Origin: Neoechinorhynchus agilis
Taxonomy: Eukaryota > Acanthocephala
NCBI GenBank assembly: GCA_051530055.1
Contig: CM121343.1
Coordinates: forward strand, 6,634,001-6,698,000
Length of the DNA: 64,000 nucleotides
Direction: 5' to 3'
Of the stretch, positions 46,560 through 57,836 are shown in pieces. Below the pieces are notes generated by a model, which worked only from the letters and a program-made list of their open reading frames with translations, did not search any database and was not told the DNA's origin. The position numbers and the translations under genes are program-made. How positions within the stretch are numbered: the first letter of the stretch is position 1; each line of letters begins with the position of its first letter.

Positions 46560-46809
46560 GAGGTAACCTCAACAAGAGTCTCAAGAAAAAATGTCTTAAG
46601 GTGGACATTCAGTCTCTGTTACACCTCAAAAAACATCAGAACGAATTCTATGTGAGATAACTTTTACTATATGAGGTAACCTCTCAAGAGTTTGAAGGAA
46701 AATGTCTTAAAAATTTCGTAGGAACGAATATGATGTCAGATAACCTTTACTATTTGAGGTAACCTCAACATGAGTCCCAAGTAAGCATTTCTAAAAAGTG
46801 TGGTATAAA
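46560..46809 (+). promoter_or_regulatory. Promoter of the LRR gene: TATA box and three GAGGT-A-ACCTC palindromes
   Basis: GGTATAAAACG gives a TATA box at about 46804-46809, 27 bases before the ATG, so the 5'UTR must be very short. Upstream, GAGGTAACCTC (5-bp inverted arms, one-base spacer) occurs at 46560-46570, 46673-46683 and 46756-46766, each followed by a related CAANAGAGTC/CAAGAG stretch and ATGTCTTA or similar. The copies are parts of a degenerate repeat of about 80-115 bp. Binding-site function is inferred. Confidence 0.6.
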
Positions 46810-46835
46810 ACGCGAGACAAGACTCGTAGTCCTCG

Positions 46836-48032
46836 ATGAATCTCCTACTCTTTGTCTTAAGTTTTCTATTTGTTCTCCTGGTTTACGGAGGTTCACGACC
46901 ATCAGACAAATGTGTTATCCTTGATCCGATTGATGGGGATTTTTCGATTCAGTGTGCTTCAAAACATACCAATGCCACTACACCTATTGAAGCTTTAAGA
47001 TCGAAAGCAAATGAATCAGCAGTCAGTCTTAACATTACAGGTATTGGTATCGATGATATTCCAAATAATCTATCGGGCATTCTACCAAGCGTTACCACCT
47101 TAAAGCTTGGATATCCGCCTTCAAAAAAGTTCGGGAGATGCACCGGAAAATGCACAAACAAGTTCTATAACATTGAGAAACTGGAATTGAGGTACGTTAA
47201 TTTAATTGAAATGGAATTCAACAATTCGCTTCCGAAGCTCAAAGATTTAAGAATTATAGGCGGACAGATTACAAAACTGGATGACTCGTTTCAGGCAAAA
47301 CTTCCTAATCTTGAAATTCTTAGTATTATTGCAACTGAACTGTCAAGTCTTGGAGTAATCAAAAATATTTGTTCACTTCGGCGCTTATCCCTGGATTACA
47401 ATAAGATAACTTCACTCGATATTGACAGCGCAACTTGTTTCAAAAACCTTACCAGACTTACACTGCACGGAAACGTGATTCAATCGGTCAAAATCGATCA
47501 CGACGCTCTACCACAACTCAAATATCTTCTACTGGATTTCCATGGCGATCCTAATCAATTAATCACAGGTCTGAAGTTACCAGAACTGATAAGATTGAGT
47601 ATAAGAAAGTCGAATAGTAAGGAATTTAATGTTCCTAACCTGGAAAAGTTACCTAAACTGAAAGTAATGTATTTTGAGGAAGGCAAATTGGAAAGAGTTC
47701 CGATTGGTAACCAACAGACTAAGGAAAATATAAATATCCTTAGCCTTGCAAATAACAATATCAGCATTGTAAATGAATCGGATTTTGAAGAATGGACGAA
47801 TCTAAATATACTTTATTTAGAACGAAACAACATCAAGAAGTTATCATCGAATTCATTCTCGAAGCTGATTAGTTTATGGTATCTTGATTTAAGCGACAAC
47901 TCAATTTCGGAATCATACACCAATGTTTTACTAGGTCTACCAAGTGATACAAGAGTGTTCCTTAACGGAAATCCGATAACTACTATTCCGCCATCTATTC
48001 TTGCACCTGTAACGAGTGCAAACGAATCTTAA
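46836..48032 (+). CDS. Secreted leucine-rich-repeat protein
   Basis: 398 residues. Signal peptide MNLLLFVLSFLFVLLVYGG, then a cysteine-containing cap (CVILDPIDGDFSIQC) and about 11-13 leucine-rich repeats: VTTLKLGYPP, IEKLELRYVNL, LPKLKDLRIIGGQITKL, LPNLEILSIIATELSSL, LRRLSLDYNKITSL, LTRLTLHGNVIQSV, INILSLANNNISIV, LNILYLERNNIKKLSSNSFS, LWYLDLSDNSISES. There is no transmembrane segment or GPI-type hydrophobic tail, so a secreted extracellular protein is likely. Single exon with its own TATA box. AATAAA overlaps the stop (TTAATAAAA) and another follows at about 48060. Architecture resembles small extracellular LRR proteins; no orthologue can be named. Confidence 0.85.
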   Translation: MNLLLFVLSFLFVLLVYGGSRPSDKCVILDPIDGDFSIQCASKHTNATTPIEALRSKANESAVSLNITGIGIDDIPNNLSGILPSVTTLKLGYPPSKKFGRCTGKCTNKFYNIEKLELRYVNLIEMEFNNSLPKLKDLRIIGGQITKLDDSFQAKLPNLEILSIIATELSSLGVIKNICSLRRLSLDYNKITSLDIDSATCFKNLTRLTLHGNVIQSVKIDHDALPQLKYLLLDFHGDPNQLITGLKLPELIRLSIRKSNSKEFNVPNLEKLPKLKVMYFEEGKLERVPIGNQQTKENINILSLANNNISIVNESDFEEWTNLNILYLERNNIKKLSSNSFSKLISLWYLDLSDNSISESYTNVLLGLPSDTRVFLNGNPITTIPPSILAPVTSANES

Positions 48033-48329
48033 TAAAATCCATAAACGGAAAAAAAGTCAATAAATTAAATGACGATTTACCGTGTGGAGTTGTGCGCTTA
48101 AATAGTGAAATCACGTAACCAAAGTCATCGGATTTCGAAATCAATGAGCGCCATGTTCATCCGAAACTCCTTTTAAAGTAAAATCACTTGCTCCAATCTT
48201 GTTTTTCTCTTCTACTTTTCTCACAATCGATACAAAGTATCTTTACGCCCATTCATTTTATTTCTATTGCTGGATAAAATCATAGCCGTCAACTATTAGT
48301 TCAAATTAATTTTAATTGGTGTTAGAATT
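48033..48329. other. Intergenic 3' of the LRR gene
   Basis: Polyadenylation region and AT-rich sequence; nothing further recognised. Confidence 0.45.
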
Positions 48330-48470
48330 TTTGAATAATATTTGGTTCGATTCTACTTCGTGTTCTTAATGTCTTGTTTGTCCCACATTTGAGATAGATC
48401 GCAGTTGAAACATGGAATCTTGTAGACACGACCAGAAATACCATTCTTTGGCCGAAGTGCTGTTTGGAGA
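48330..48470 (-). mobile_element. Penelope-type GIY-YIG endonuclease fragment
   Basis: The minus strand reads PKNGISGRVYKIPCFNCDLS and then drifts out of frame. This matches the start of the GIY-YIG nuclease of Penelope-like elements (VYKIPC..CD). Fragmentary and dead. Confidence 0.6.
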
Positions 48471-48519
48471 GTCCTGCCCTTCTTGTTATGTCAATCTTTT
48501 TGATCACAGCTTCCATTTT

Positions 48520-48760
48520 TTAGCGACAAACGAACAATTTCGAAAAAGAAGGATTGCCGAGCACCAAAGAGCGATTCGTGCGCGGAGTGGACGATAGAGG
48601 CCATAATGATACAAAAAAACGGATACGCTTGTGGGCAACAAAGCGGATTACACACTCAATCTGCGGATCCCATCGGATAAACGAAATTGAGTGCTTCTTG
48701 AGTGCATTTCAGATAGACCGAAGAAGGCCTACGCGAAACCCGAAAATTATCAAATAAATC
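48520..48760 (+). mobile_element. Penelope-type endonuclease fragment in opposite orientation, plus hairpin
   Basis: The plus strand reads FRKRRIAEHQRAIRARSGR, like the second half of a GIY-YIG nuclease (R..EH..A.R). At 48716-48760 follows CCGAAGAAGGCCTACGCG with a downstream CCGAAAATTATC, related to the loop of the 34.6 kb foldback element. An AT-rich hairpin (AATTATCAAATAA facing TTATTTGATAATT) sits at 48746-48783. Confidence 0.55.
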
Positions 48761-48779
48761 AATTATTTGATAATTCGCT

Positions 48780-49740
48780 ATCAAATTTTTTAAGGTTTTT
48801 CAACTCGCGTCGGTCGAAACATTTTTATTTTCAAGATGATCCTTCACGTAAGATCTTTTATCAAGTGAAAGGATTGCCACGAGGCTATCTCCCATCATTT
48901 TTTGTCGCGACACCCAATTCATCGTTGTATGCAGACGATCTTACGGCAGTAATTAGGAGTCCAATTACTTGGCTGCTATCTCGAGCCTATCCTCTCTTTT
49001 TGACTTTCTTCGGCAATCTCTCGCTAAAATGGGTCTCTCTCACTAAACCTAAAAAACTTGGGTAGACGTAAAATCCAAGTGAATTTTTCGCAAACATTCT
49101 ACATAAAGATATTCCTTATTACCAAAAAATCAACATTCTGGGCTATACTTTTACCAAAAATCTCACAATCAAAGACGACTTAACTGCTCAAACTCGCCCA
49201 GCTGCGGGCCAGACGCGTTAACAACCTCGGATTAGACCACAAGACAATTAAAACAATCTGAAATTCATGGGCTATTTCCGGCCTCGTCTTTTACTCCAGA
49301 GGTCCACCGCCTGACAAATCCTTGCATTTTCTGTGCAGCTTTCTCGACGTTCTATCTAAACTCTCCTATTCTTGGGCTGTAAAGGTGGCTTGATCTTTGA
49401 AGGATCGATCTTTATCTACAGCTTTTTTTCCGTCAAGCTAATATCCTTTTCCCGAATAAATCTGTGTGATTAAATATTTTTATTACCGAACATAATTGTA
49501 TTTCGGTCTAATGTCAAGGTTTTCAGAAAGAGAAACCAGTGCACTCTGCGTTGGCCGATGTAACTCCAGTTTTATAAACTTTAACTCTTCTATCCGTGCC
49601 ATTTTAACCGCTGATTTCCCTCAGGCTTTTGACAAAATTCTTTTAAATTTTATAATCGAAATATTGGAATTTTTTGAGGTCCCTTGCATTCTTTTCTCCA
49701 GGATATGTAATATTTTATTCGCGAAATCTTTTTATTAGGA
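48780..49740 (+). mobile_element. LINE reverse transcriptase relic (CR1/Jockey-like)
   Basis: Pieces on +: FYQVKGLPRGYLPSFFV and SSLYADDLTAVIRSP (an intact YADD box, about 48860-48965), ILGYTFTKNLTIKDDLT (about 49135-49180), and separately TADFPQAFDKILLNFIIEIL (motif A, about 49605-49670). The motif A block lies downstream of the YADD block, so at least two fragments are rearranged. No intact frame. Confidence 0.65.
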
Positions 49741-50149
49741 CGATGACTCCTCTAAATCTCTTCCCGGCGTTCCGTAAAGTTCGCCGATCTCTCCTAATTT
49801 ATTTCTCCTGGCTTCCCACTACATTGTACAAAAATTTAAGCTTCAACGACCCGTTATGCAGATTACTTTAATTAAACAATGTACAAAAAATGAACCTTTT
49901 ATTTAGAAAAAGCTTAATGCATTTTCAAAGTTCATTCGAGTCGGCATCGCAAAGATCTTAGTCTTCTTCAATAATCTCATGGACCTCGATAATAATAAAT
50001 CCAATAGTAATCCTAATATCCGAATAAACTTCGTATCCTCAGACATACTCTTAATCAATTCGTGGATTGTCGACTGACTTCTCAACCGCATGTTATCTTT
50101 TCGATTGTTCTTATTTGAGCAATTTAGGCGGATGGAAACAAATTTATCA

Positions 50150-52770
50150 ATTTTCACCAATATTTCGGCGTTTCCTTCCGCTGCTGATCTCGTGGGTGTT
50201 CTTCATAGGAACATTCTGAAACGGATCCCAAAGGGCGCACGATATCTAGTAGCTAAAGGATTCACCACACTTCTGCTGGACTGCTTCGAGCAGAATTCAG
50301 TCCTCTTGGACACGGCTCTTTGCTTTTCCCAGACTAATACTTTCCGTTAGCGACAGTTGGGAGGAGTCCCTCACTGCGGTAATCAAAAGACGCCTCGTTT
50401 CCTTTGAGGAAAGTTTCCTGAGCATTCGTCGTTTAGCAAGGGAGGATCCCAAACAACGTGCGAATGAGACTAACTGTCATGGAACATCTACGAGACCGCT
50501 TACTGAGCGCGTATTTTCAAAACTCGCTGGTGGAGAAGTTCTGGGAGCAGTCCGTATTTTGTCCTTCTCTGATACGTTTGCAAGTGATTCGCCGTCCACA
50601 CTTCAGGGTTTAAAGTTGAAGCATTGGCAAAGTTCAACCCAAACAGAAATTCCTACATGTTCCGGCCCTCAAAGACACTCCACTTTGACAGTTGAACTGA
50701 GAATGGCCATATCCGCCTTCGCCAATAGCTCTGGCCATGGCCTCGATGGCCTTCATCCTCAGCGCCTAAAGGATATGATGTCGTTCTCAGTTGGAGATGC
50801 AGGCCACTCCCTTGCTACCCATCTTTGTCGACTAGTCAACCTTTTCATCGAAGAAAATTTACATCCGCGGACAATTGAGTTATTTTTTGGTGCATCTTTG
50901 TGCACTTTGAACAAAAAGACTGGTGGGATTCGTCCCATCGCCGTTGGCTCTGCTCTACGTCGGCTCGCGGGTAAAATCCTTTGCAAGCGTATTGCAGAAG
51001 GGATAGGACAGCAACTTCGCCCAGTCCAACTGGAATGCTACACATCCTGCGGGGCCGAAGCCATTGTCCACGCACTCCGCCAGTTTATCACCGACAGTTC
51101 AACGCCGTGTGTGATTTTGAAGTACGACTTTACAAATGCCTTCAATTTCATTCACCGTACCGCTCTGTTTGAGTCACGTACCAGAAGCTTTTTCTTATTT
51201 TCTCAACGTATACGGGACTCCGACTCCTTTGCTGTTCAACGACCACCTCATTTGGCCCGAAAGAGGAGTACAGCAGGGAGACCCTCTCGGTCCAATCGAT
51301 TTCCCCCTTGCAGTGAATCCAATAGAGCACTCTCTTGAGTCCAGCTTTAACGCTTGGTACCTGAACGACGCTACGCCCGGAGGTGATCCCTCCGTAGTAC
51401 TGCGCGATCTGGAGACACTCGTAAGGGAGACTGCGAGATTGGGCTTTGAGCTTAATGCAGGGAAATGCGAATTGTTGGTAATGAACATCGAAGACGAGTC
51501 ATCGCAGAGCGAAATCGTCAAAGGTTTTAGAAATCTGTCACGCGGTTTAGAATTGATCACTCTAGACCGGCTGAGTCTTCTAGGGAGCTGCGTTTTCGAT
51601 TCAAATGTGGAAAATAAAATCGATTATCTACTCCCGAACATCACGATGCTGTGCGATAGAGTCCGGGAACTTTCGTCACACGAGGCTCTATTCCTGATCA
51701 AGAATACCCTCTTCATCCCGAAACTCCTTTGTAAACTCCGTACGGCTTCCTTCTTCAAGCACGTCGATAAGTTAAAGAAGCTCGATGACATTGTGAAGGC
51801 GTATCTCGAGCACATTTTAAATATCCAGCTATCAGACGAGGCCTGGCGACAAGCTTCTGTATCGTCCGGTGGCTTGGGTATTCCAAAAACAGTAGATGTG
51901 TCGTTGCCAGCGTTTTTACGATCATTCGAATTGAGTAGGGATCTGGTAAAACGTACATTGGGACCAATGTTCTGTTTAGCGGACGAATTTCTAGAAGCGG
52001 TCCATGAATGGTCGGAGAAGACGGGTTACAACCAAGTTCCCGTGAATGAAGCAGCCTATCTGGTATAAATCTTTAGTCGCTCAAGCTCATAGTTCTCTAA
52101 TTTCAAGCTCTCGCGACGAAGTCGAACGGGCTAGATTGCTGGCAGTCTCTACAAGAGAACCGGGAGCATGGTTAAAAGCCCTATCCATTGCATCCGTGGG
52201 AACACTCCTCGTAGACGAAACGAACATCGCTGCCGGTGTGGAATGATCATGGATCCACTGGAGGGACATGGTTCTGTTTGCAACAATTCAGGGGGGCGTT
52301 TCTCACGGAATGCTGAATTGAACGACGTAATTTCGCGTGCCCTGAATACGGTGAGCCAAGCAACCTGTGCCGACTCGATGGTCGTCGTCCAGATGACGTC
52401 ACCGTATTCCCGTGGCGAGAAGGCAAATGTCTTCTCTGGGACGCCCGTTCGCGGCAAGTAACGGGAGGTTTGTGGTGCAGTCCCCGGGGTGTCGCGGAGG
52501 ACCGAAAGGTGGCGAAATATAGAGAATTAAGTGCGCTCGGTAGCTCGGCGCTTGGATTTATGAAGGAGTTATGCAGAGTAGACTCCAGACCAAGGCAGGA
52601 AATACAAGAGCTGGTGCCTTCCTACGCCAAAACATTGTGTGGTCGCGATCCAAGGAGGAAACGCAACGAGTGTGTTCGCGACCACTGAGGGGAGAGCGAT
52701 GCCTCTTCTTCGTGGACGGTGGTGATTGTTTAAACGTTTTGTTGTTGTGTGTAAATGAAAGAGTTGCTTT
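50150..52770 (+). mobile_element. Long copy of the zinc-finger/RT non-LTR retrotransposon, inactive
   Basis: In order on +: ISAFPSAADLVGVLHRNILK and RIPKGARYLVAKGF (about 50160-50270); RT fingers GHGLDGLHPQRLKDMMSFSV and GGIRPIAVGSALRRLAGKIL; motif A KYDFTNAFNFIHR (about 51120-51155); a frameshift near 51165; then VPEAFSYFLNVYGTPTPLLF, RGVQQGDPLGP (motif B), WYLNDATPGGDPSVVLRDL (motif C, YLND), and KLLCKLRTASFFKHVDKL up to about 52068. The C-terminal region has HRCRCGMIMDPLEGHGSVCN, SGGRFSRNAELNDVISRALN (about 52220-52345) and AEDRKVAKYRELSALGS (about 52495-52545), as in the RNase/endonuclease-like tail of this family. The 5' end is uncertain. Confidence 0.88.
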
Positions 52771-52799
52771 CAAAAAAATGCTTCAGGTTCCCGAATAGC

Positions 52800-53071
52800 A
52801 CACGTGCGTGCGTTGTTCAGAACCGTGAAAACGGAGTAAAACTCCGAAATATCGGTCCAAAATGAAAACATTTATTTTCAATCGCTTCAGTTGCTTAGAT
52901 AACGACGATCGAAAACATACTGTCAATATAAATCTTTTTACTAAAACTGACGTGAATGCTCCAGATCCCAATTAGGCTCAACGGATTCAAATCCGTTACC
53001 GCCGCATAACCAAAAGGTGACGAAATACCTCGATGAAGAGAAGAAACTCACTGATGAGTCCCGGAGCACTC
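52800..53071. other. Sequence downstream of the LINE, no gene seen
   Basis: An AACGGATTCAAATCCGTT palindrome (about 52980-52997) resembles a tRNA T-arm, but no A box or acceptor stem accompanies it. Confidence 0.4.
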
Positions 53072-53535
53072 AGCGCAGACCAGCGCTTCCCAGACTAAAA
53101 TCGGTGGACTGTGTGTTCATTTGGCCGTAAAAAAGACTACCAGCTGAGCCTCCGATGAAAATGCTAAAAAATGAAAATTCTTTTACCGAGGTATTCAACT
53201 TGGAACAGCTTTTAAATATATTTTATCCACATGGAAAGCTTGGGATATCTCGGTGGTTTCGGGCTGAAGATCTGAAATGGTTCTGTCTACTGAGGATCCG
53301 ACGAGCGCAGACCAGCGCTTCCCAGACTAAAATCGGTGGACTGTGTGTTCATTTGGCCGTAAAAAAGACTACCAGCTGAGCCTCCGATGAAAATGCTAAA
53401 AAATGAAAATTCTTTTACCGAGGTATTCAACTTGGAACAGCTTTTAAATATATTTTATCCACATGGAAAGCTTGGGATATCTCGGTGGTTTCGGGCTGAA
53501 GATCTGAAATGGTTCTGTCTACAGAACGAAAACTT
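53072..53535. repeat. 232-bp tandem duplication
   Basis: AGCGCAGACCAGCGCTTCCC starts at 53072 and 53304; the following segments are almost identical (ending GAAATGGTTCTGTCTAC). The open frame across the junction is a by-product. Confidence 0.92.
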
Positions 53536-53667
53536 TCTAAGATAAAGGAAATGGTACAGACTTTATCGGCTGATGATCAACCACTGTACAACGTTCTGCA
53601 ACCTTTCAAACATTCGAATGAAAAAAAAATTTAATTTAGAATTTCGTTAGATCACTTTTATCCGCAC

Positions 53668-55035
53668 TTAATAACTTCTGTAGAACTCTTTGGCCCGTAA
53701 TATCGCTATAGAAAGAATACTACGGATTTCGTCTTTATTCGGTACTACATCAATAACGTTCTGCATCAGAAAAATCAACGTTGATTCGAATTCACTGAAA
53801 TAATGGTAGGTTTCCAAAGCGATTTGTGTTTTCATGGTCTTAAAGAAGTTAGCGTTTCGGATGACTTTAACGTTTTCTTCAATAAAATCAAGACACATAA
53901 GGAAGGATCTGCAAAGAGCTTCAAATTTCTCGCGATGTTTTCCGATCGCATACGAGTAATCTTTAAGACGCAAATCTTTTTGTTTGATCACATTGGCTAT
54001 CATCGCCAGTGATTTATCAAGAGGAACTCCATCATTGCATGCCCTTTTTCTAATCCAGTATTTGAATAAGAACTCAAGAACACGTTCACAACTCTGCGAA
54101 TTATACTTCTCATTCAATCCATTTCGTAGCATCTCCACTGATAGATCATCAATGAGAATCTCTTGTCTTGGTCGAAAAGATGTGTCGATATGTGCCAGAA
54201 CGAAGCTAGAAAACCTTTTAGCACGGATTGAAACGGGTACAATATTGGTATGATGGCGATAACATAAAAATTGGACTGTGGGCTTCGGATCTTCACCTAT
54301 AACTTGTATTTCATACCCAACCGATTGTCCACATGTCGGATGGAACATCATTTTACACCCTTTCTTAGCGCAGCTCACAATGTTGCCGAGCTTTCCTTGA
54401 CAGACGACGCATTTGGATCCATTTCCTTTATTGTTAGCCTCCAACATTTTAAAATCGATGCTGTAATATACATTGCCGATTGAACGTTCATGATGAGACA
54501 TTGAAGGGAAGGTGTCGGCGCAAACACTGTGGACAAATCTGGTACATTCCATCGCTGCTCCATGAGGCGATTGGATATTGATGACCTTCACTCGCCTCAT
54601 CGCCGCGCATGGCTCACTGCGAGGACAAAGTATGCATTTTAGTGCATCCGCGTCTTCAGGCAACGGACAATACAAACACTTTTCACACAACCAATCCCCG
54701 CTGGGTATCTTTTCTACTCCGTAGCACGCTGTATGGACCACCATGTCACATCTTTCACAAAGAATGAAATTCCCAACTCCACCATGATGATCTCGAAGAC
54801 ATATTGCACACACCCATAATTCCTCTGACTGCAGTGGAGGATTCGGCTCCGCAAAGAAACATGCATTCTCCGCAGCGTTCAAAAACCATTCCAACGTGCC
54901 GGCGTCGATCTTCACATCAATTCCCTCCTTATTAAGATGTATATTGATAAGATCCAAATCGAAAATATCGCCTTTATTCAGTTTGTACTGACTTACCACT
55001 TTAAGTTGAGAATCTGGAGTCTCGGTCAATGACAT
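53668..55035 (-). CDS. PHD / extended-PHD (PZP) chromatin reader, BRPF/JADE-like
   Basis: 455 residues, single exon, ATG at 55035. A PHD finger (CAICLRDHHGG ... CERCDMVVHTACYG ... WLCEKC, about 76-120), a CILC zinc knuckle (134-137) and an extended PHD (FVHSVCADTF 168-176, CVVCQGKLG 209-217, CAKKGCKMMFHPTCG 222-236, CYRHH 258-262) give the PZP module that reads histone H3 tails. Further on, FLFKYWIRKRACNDGVPLDK resembles the YW.LKR...GVPLL helix following PZP in BRPF, NTO1 and JADE proteins, which scaffold MYST acetyltransferases. I see neither a clear bromodomain nor a C-terminal PWWP, so it is shorter than BRPF proteins. Subfamily assignment is inference. Confidence 0.87.
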   Translation of the reverse strand: MSLTETPDSQLKVVSQYKLNKGDIFDLDLINIHLNKEGIDVKIDAGTLEWFLNAAENACFFAEPNPPLQSEELWVCAICLRDHHGGVGNFILCERCDMVVHTACYGVEKIPSGDWLCEKCLYCPLPEDADALKCILCPRSEPCAAMRRVKVINIQSPHGAAMECTRFVHSVCADTFPSMSHHERSIGNVYYSIDFKMLEANNKGNGSKCVVCQGKLGNIVSCAKKGCKMMFHPTCGQSVGYEIQVIGEDPKPTVQFLCYRHHTNIVPVSIRAKRFSSFVLAHIDTSFRPRQEILIDDLSVEMLRNGLNEKYNSQSCERVLEFLFKYWIRKRACNDGVPLDKSLAMIANVIKQKDLRLKDYSYAIGKHREKFEALCRSFLMCLDFIEENVKVIRNANFFKTMKTQIALETYHYFSEFESTLIFLMQNVIDVVPNKDEIRSILSIAILRAKEFYRSY

Positions 55036-55577
55036 GGCCAGGTTCGTTACTTATAAAATGTATTACTGTTTAGTATTTGATCAGAAACCTTATCTGAAAA
55101 GAACGGACAATCACCGGTGCATAAACGCTCACAAACAAAATGCCCATTTTTGGAAAAGGCGAAAACGTTTCGAAAGGTTCTAAATATCACATTTAAATTC
55201 GGTGATCATTTTAATCATCGAAATTCCGATTTTATATTGAAATATGAGAACCGCTTCCTATGTCAATGACTTTTATACTCCAAGTACAATGATTCTCTAT
55301 TTCCCTTTCCATAACAGCAGTTTACTTCTAAAATTCGTTTCAGCACCGTCCTATGACCAACGAGTGCTCTAACATGTCATTATTATTGCAAATTGAAAGG
55401 ATCAGTCGGTTCAATCTGGCTCAGCAAACTATAAAAAGTGCCAACTAATGAAGACGCCTAAAATCGAGCACTATTGCAAAACGAGCAAAGAAATTAAAAG
55501 TGCTAAAGTGAGTCGCACGGAATGTTGCGTAGAAAATCACGCAAGATAGAAATTTAACCGGATTATTAGTCTTCCAC
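55036..55577. other. Intergenic upstream of the PHD gene
   Basis: Likely promoter side of the PHD gene; no TATA box, gene or RNA recognised. Confidence 0.45.
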
Positions 55578-56350
55578 TTTTTAAAGGGAATTTGAGCTCC
55601 TTTAAATCAGTGGAACTCTCATTATTGAATATAAAAGATAAACTGGATTATTCGTGACCTCCTTTTTAAAAGGAATTTAATGGGAAAACGATAACTAAGC
55701 TTCTTTAATCAGTGGAACTCATTATTGAATATAAAAGATAAACTGGATTATTCGTGACCTCCTTTTTAAAAGGAATTTAATGGAAAAATGATAACTAAGC
55801 TTCTTTAAATCAGTGGAACTCTCATTATTGAATATAAAAGATAAACTGGATTATTCGCCTCCGACTTTTTAAAAGGAATTTAATGGGAAAATGATAACTT
55901 AGCTTCTTTAAATCAGTGGAACTCTCATTATTGAATATAAAAGATAAACTGGATTATTCGCCTCCGCCTTTTTAAAAGGAATTTAATGGGAAAATGATAA
56001 CTTAGCTTCTTTAATCAGTGGAACTCTCATTATTGAATATAAAAGATAAACTGGATTATTCTTGACCTCCTTTTTAAAAGGAATTTGAGGAGAAAACGAT
56101 AACTAAGCTTCTTTAAATCAGTGGAACTCTCATTATTGAATATAAAAGATAAAGTGGATTATTCGTGACCTCCTTTTTAAAAGGAATTTGAGGAGAAAAC
56201 GATAACTAAGCTTCTTTAATCAGTGGAACTCTCATTATTGAATATAAAAGATAAACTGGATTATGAATGACCTCCTTTTTAAAAGGAATTTAAGGAGAAA
56301 ATGATAACTTAGCTCCTTTAATCAGTGGAACTCCGATTATTAGATATAAA
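55578..56350. repeat. About 102-bp tandem repeat, about 7.5 copies
   Basis: CAGTGGAACTCTCATTATTG recurs at 55608, 55710 (with a small loss), 55811, 55914 and on, at 101-104 bp. Units share CTTTTTAAAAGGAATTTAA and AAAAGATAAACTGGATTATT. Noncoding. Confidence 0.93.
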
Positions 56351-57202
56351 AGATTAAATAGATTATTCGAAGTCTAAAGTCACAAAAATGACGAATTTTT
56401 AAAACTTTAAGAACAAATTCAAAAGGTATTAGAATTTCACTCCGAATAAACAAGATCGGTCGCCGAAGTTACGATTCCACGAAGATCCCTCCATGACCGT
56501 CCATTTGCGTGCGTCGATACGCCATCCACTTACCTTCCGCTCCTGGAGAGGTCGCTAGAAAAAATTTGGAACGTCCGATGCAGTTCGCAACCTCGGGTAT
56601 TTATACTTTTGCAGGTTTGGCTCGTGCGTTTACACTTTGCGCGCGGTCAGTCCCGAGGGTAATTGCGCGCCATAATCACGCGTCGTTGTGCGCATTTTTC
56701 ACGGGCGCCTACGTCATTTTATAATCAATCGAGAGGTGAGGGATCGGGTTTAAAGCCGATGTCCAATCAGGATATCAAATCGAATCTTTTACTTTTTTGC
56801 AGGGATCAAATACTTCTTTAGCTCACCCAATCTGGTGCCATTGACTGTTCAATCAAAGAAATTGCGGTTCAAGATTTGGAATATGGATCATATAAAGAAA
56901 GCAAAAAGAAATCTAACCATTTTCTTTGCTTTTTAAGAAGAAAATCTATTTTCGGTTCCTTCACACGAAATCCATTTTTCATGCTTTTCCTATTGGAACG
57001 AAATATTTATTTTGACAAATATTCCGGAATTTTATTCCTTCTTCCAAAACAACCTAGGGAAAAAGTTAAAGTCAATGAGGACGCTAACTCGTACCCTGCG
57101 GCCCCCAAGGGCTAAATACGACTCAAGGTTCCACCAAGGTCAACGGGTCAAACTTTCGACTTTCGTGAGGTTCCCAGCGAGAGATCCATTCTAACTTAAG
57201 CA
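56351..57202. other. Intergenic, no gene seen
   Basis: A slightly GC-richer stretch at 56460-56720 has an open frame (56509-56724) without recognisable content. The rest is AT-rich. Confidence 0.4.
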
Positions 57203-57836
57203 ACGGAGGGACGAGCTAACCTCTTCATGGACTTTGTTTTAACTCCTTACCGTGAAGAAAGAGTAAACCTCTGAAATATTAGTCCAAATTCCTTTCAATC
57301 GCGTAAAGTGCTGATGGCTGGGAATTTGTAAGTTATCGCCTTAAACTCCATTTGAACCTTTGAGGGGGTTAGACTCGGTGACTCGTTTGTGCGAGCCGGC
57401 GGTCAAGGGTCCTTTTCATCGCCTTCAATGGCTCGAAGTTCGATTCACACGGCGATGAATTGAGATAAACAAGCTCTTAACCCAAATAACCACGAATCGC
57501 AATGTTAAGAAACTTATCGGTGTTAAAATCGAGCAATGAAACCAAACAAGTTTTAAACGCTCTAATCTCTGTTCCAAGTTCTACTCGTCTACGTTTTCAA
57601 AATACACCGTCGATCAATTCAGTTTTATCAATGATAATCATTGGCCGGCGGCTACCGAAAAATGTGATTAATTCATTCGTTATATTTCAATTAACGGGAC
57701 GAGCTAACCTCTTCATTGACTTTGTTTTAACTCCTTACCGTGAAGAAAGAGTAAACCTCTGAAATATTAGTCCAAATTCCTTTCAATCGCGTAAAGTGCT
57801 GATGGCTGGGAATTTGTAAGTTATCGCCTTAAACTC
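57203..57836. repeat. Pair of about 140-bp direct repeats, 488 bp apart
   Basis: GGGACGAGCTAACCTCTTCA begins nearly identical segments at about 57208-57347 and 57696-57836, both running to TTATCGCCTTAAACTC. The spacer is not repeated. No tRNA primer-binding site or polypurine tract was noticed, so an LTR pair is not supported. Confidence 0.8.

Noticed and set aside
52975-53000. Possible tRNA T-arm (ACGGATTCAAATCCGT)
   Set aside because: No A box, anticodon arm or acceptor stem at the required distances.
53034-53080. CTGATGAG with an upstream GACGAAA, resembling a permuted hammerhead
   Set aside because: A three-pair stem II can be drawn, but stems I and III cannot be formed together around it.
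57203-57836. Direct repeats as LTRs of a short retrotransposon
   Set aside because: No primer-binding site, polypurine tract, TG...CA ends or flanking target duplication were found.
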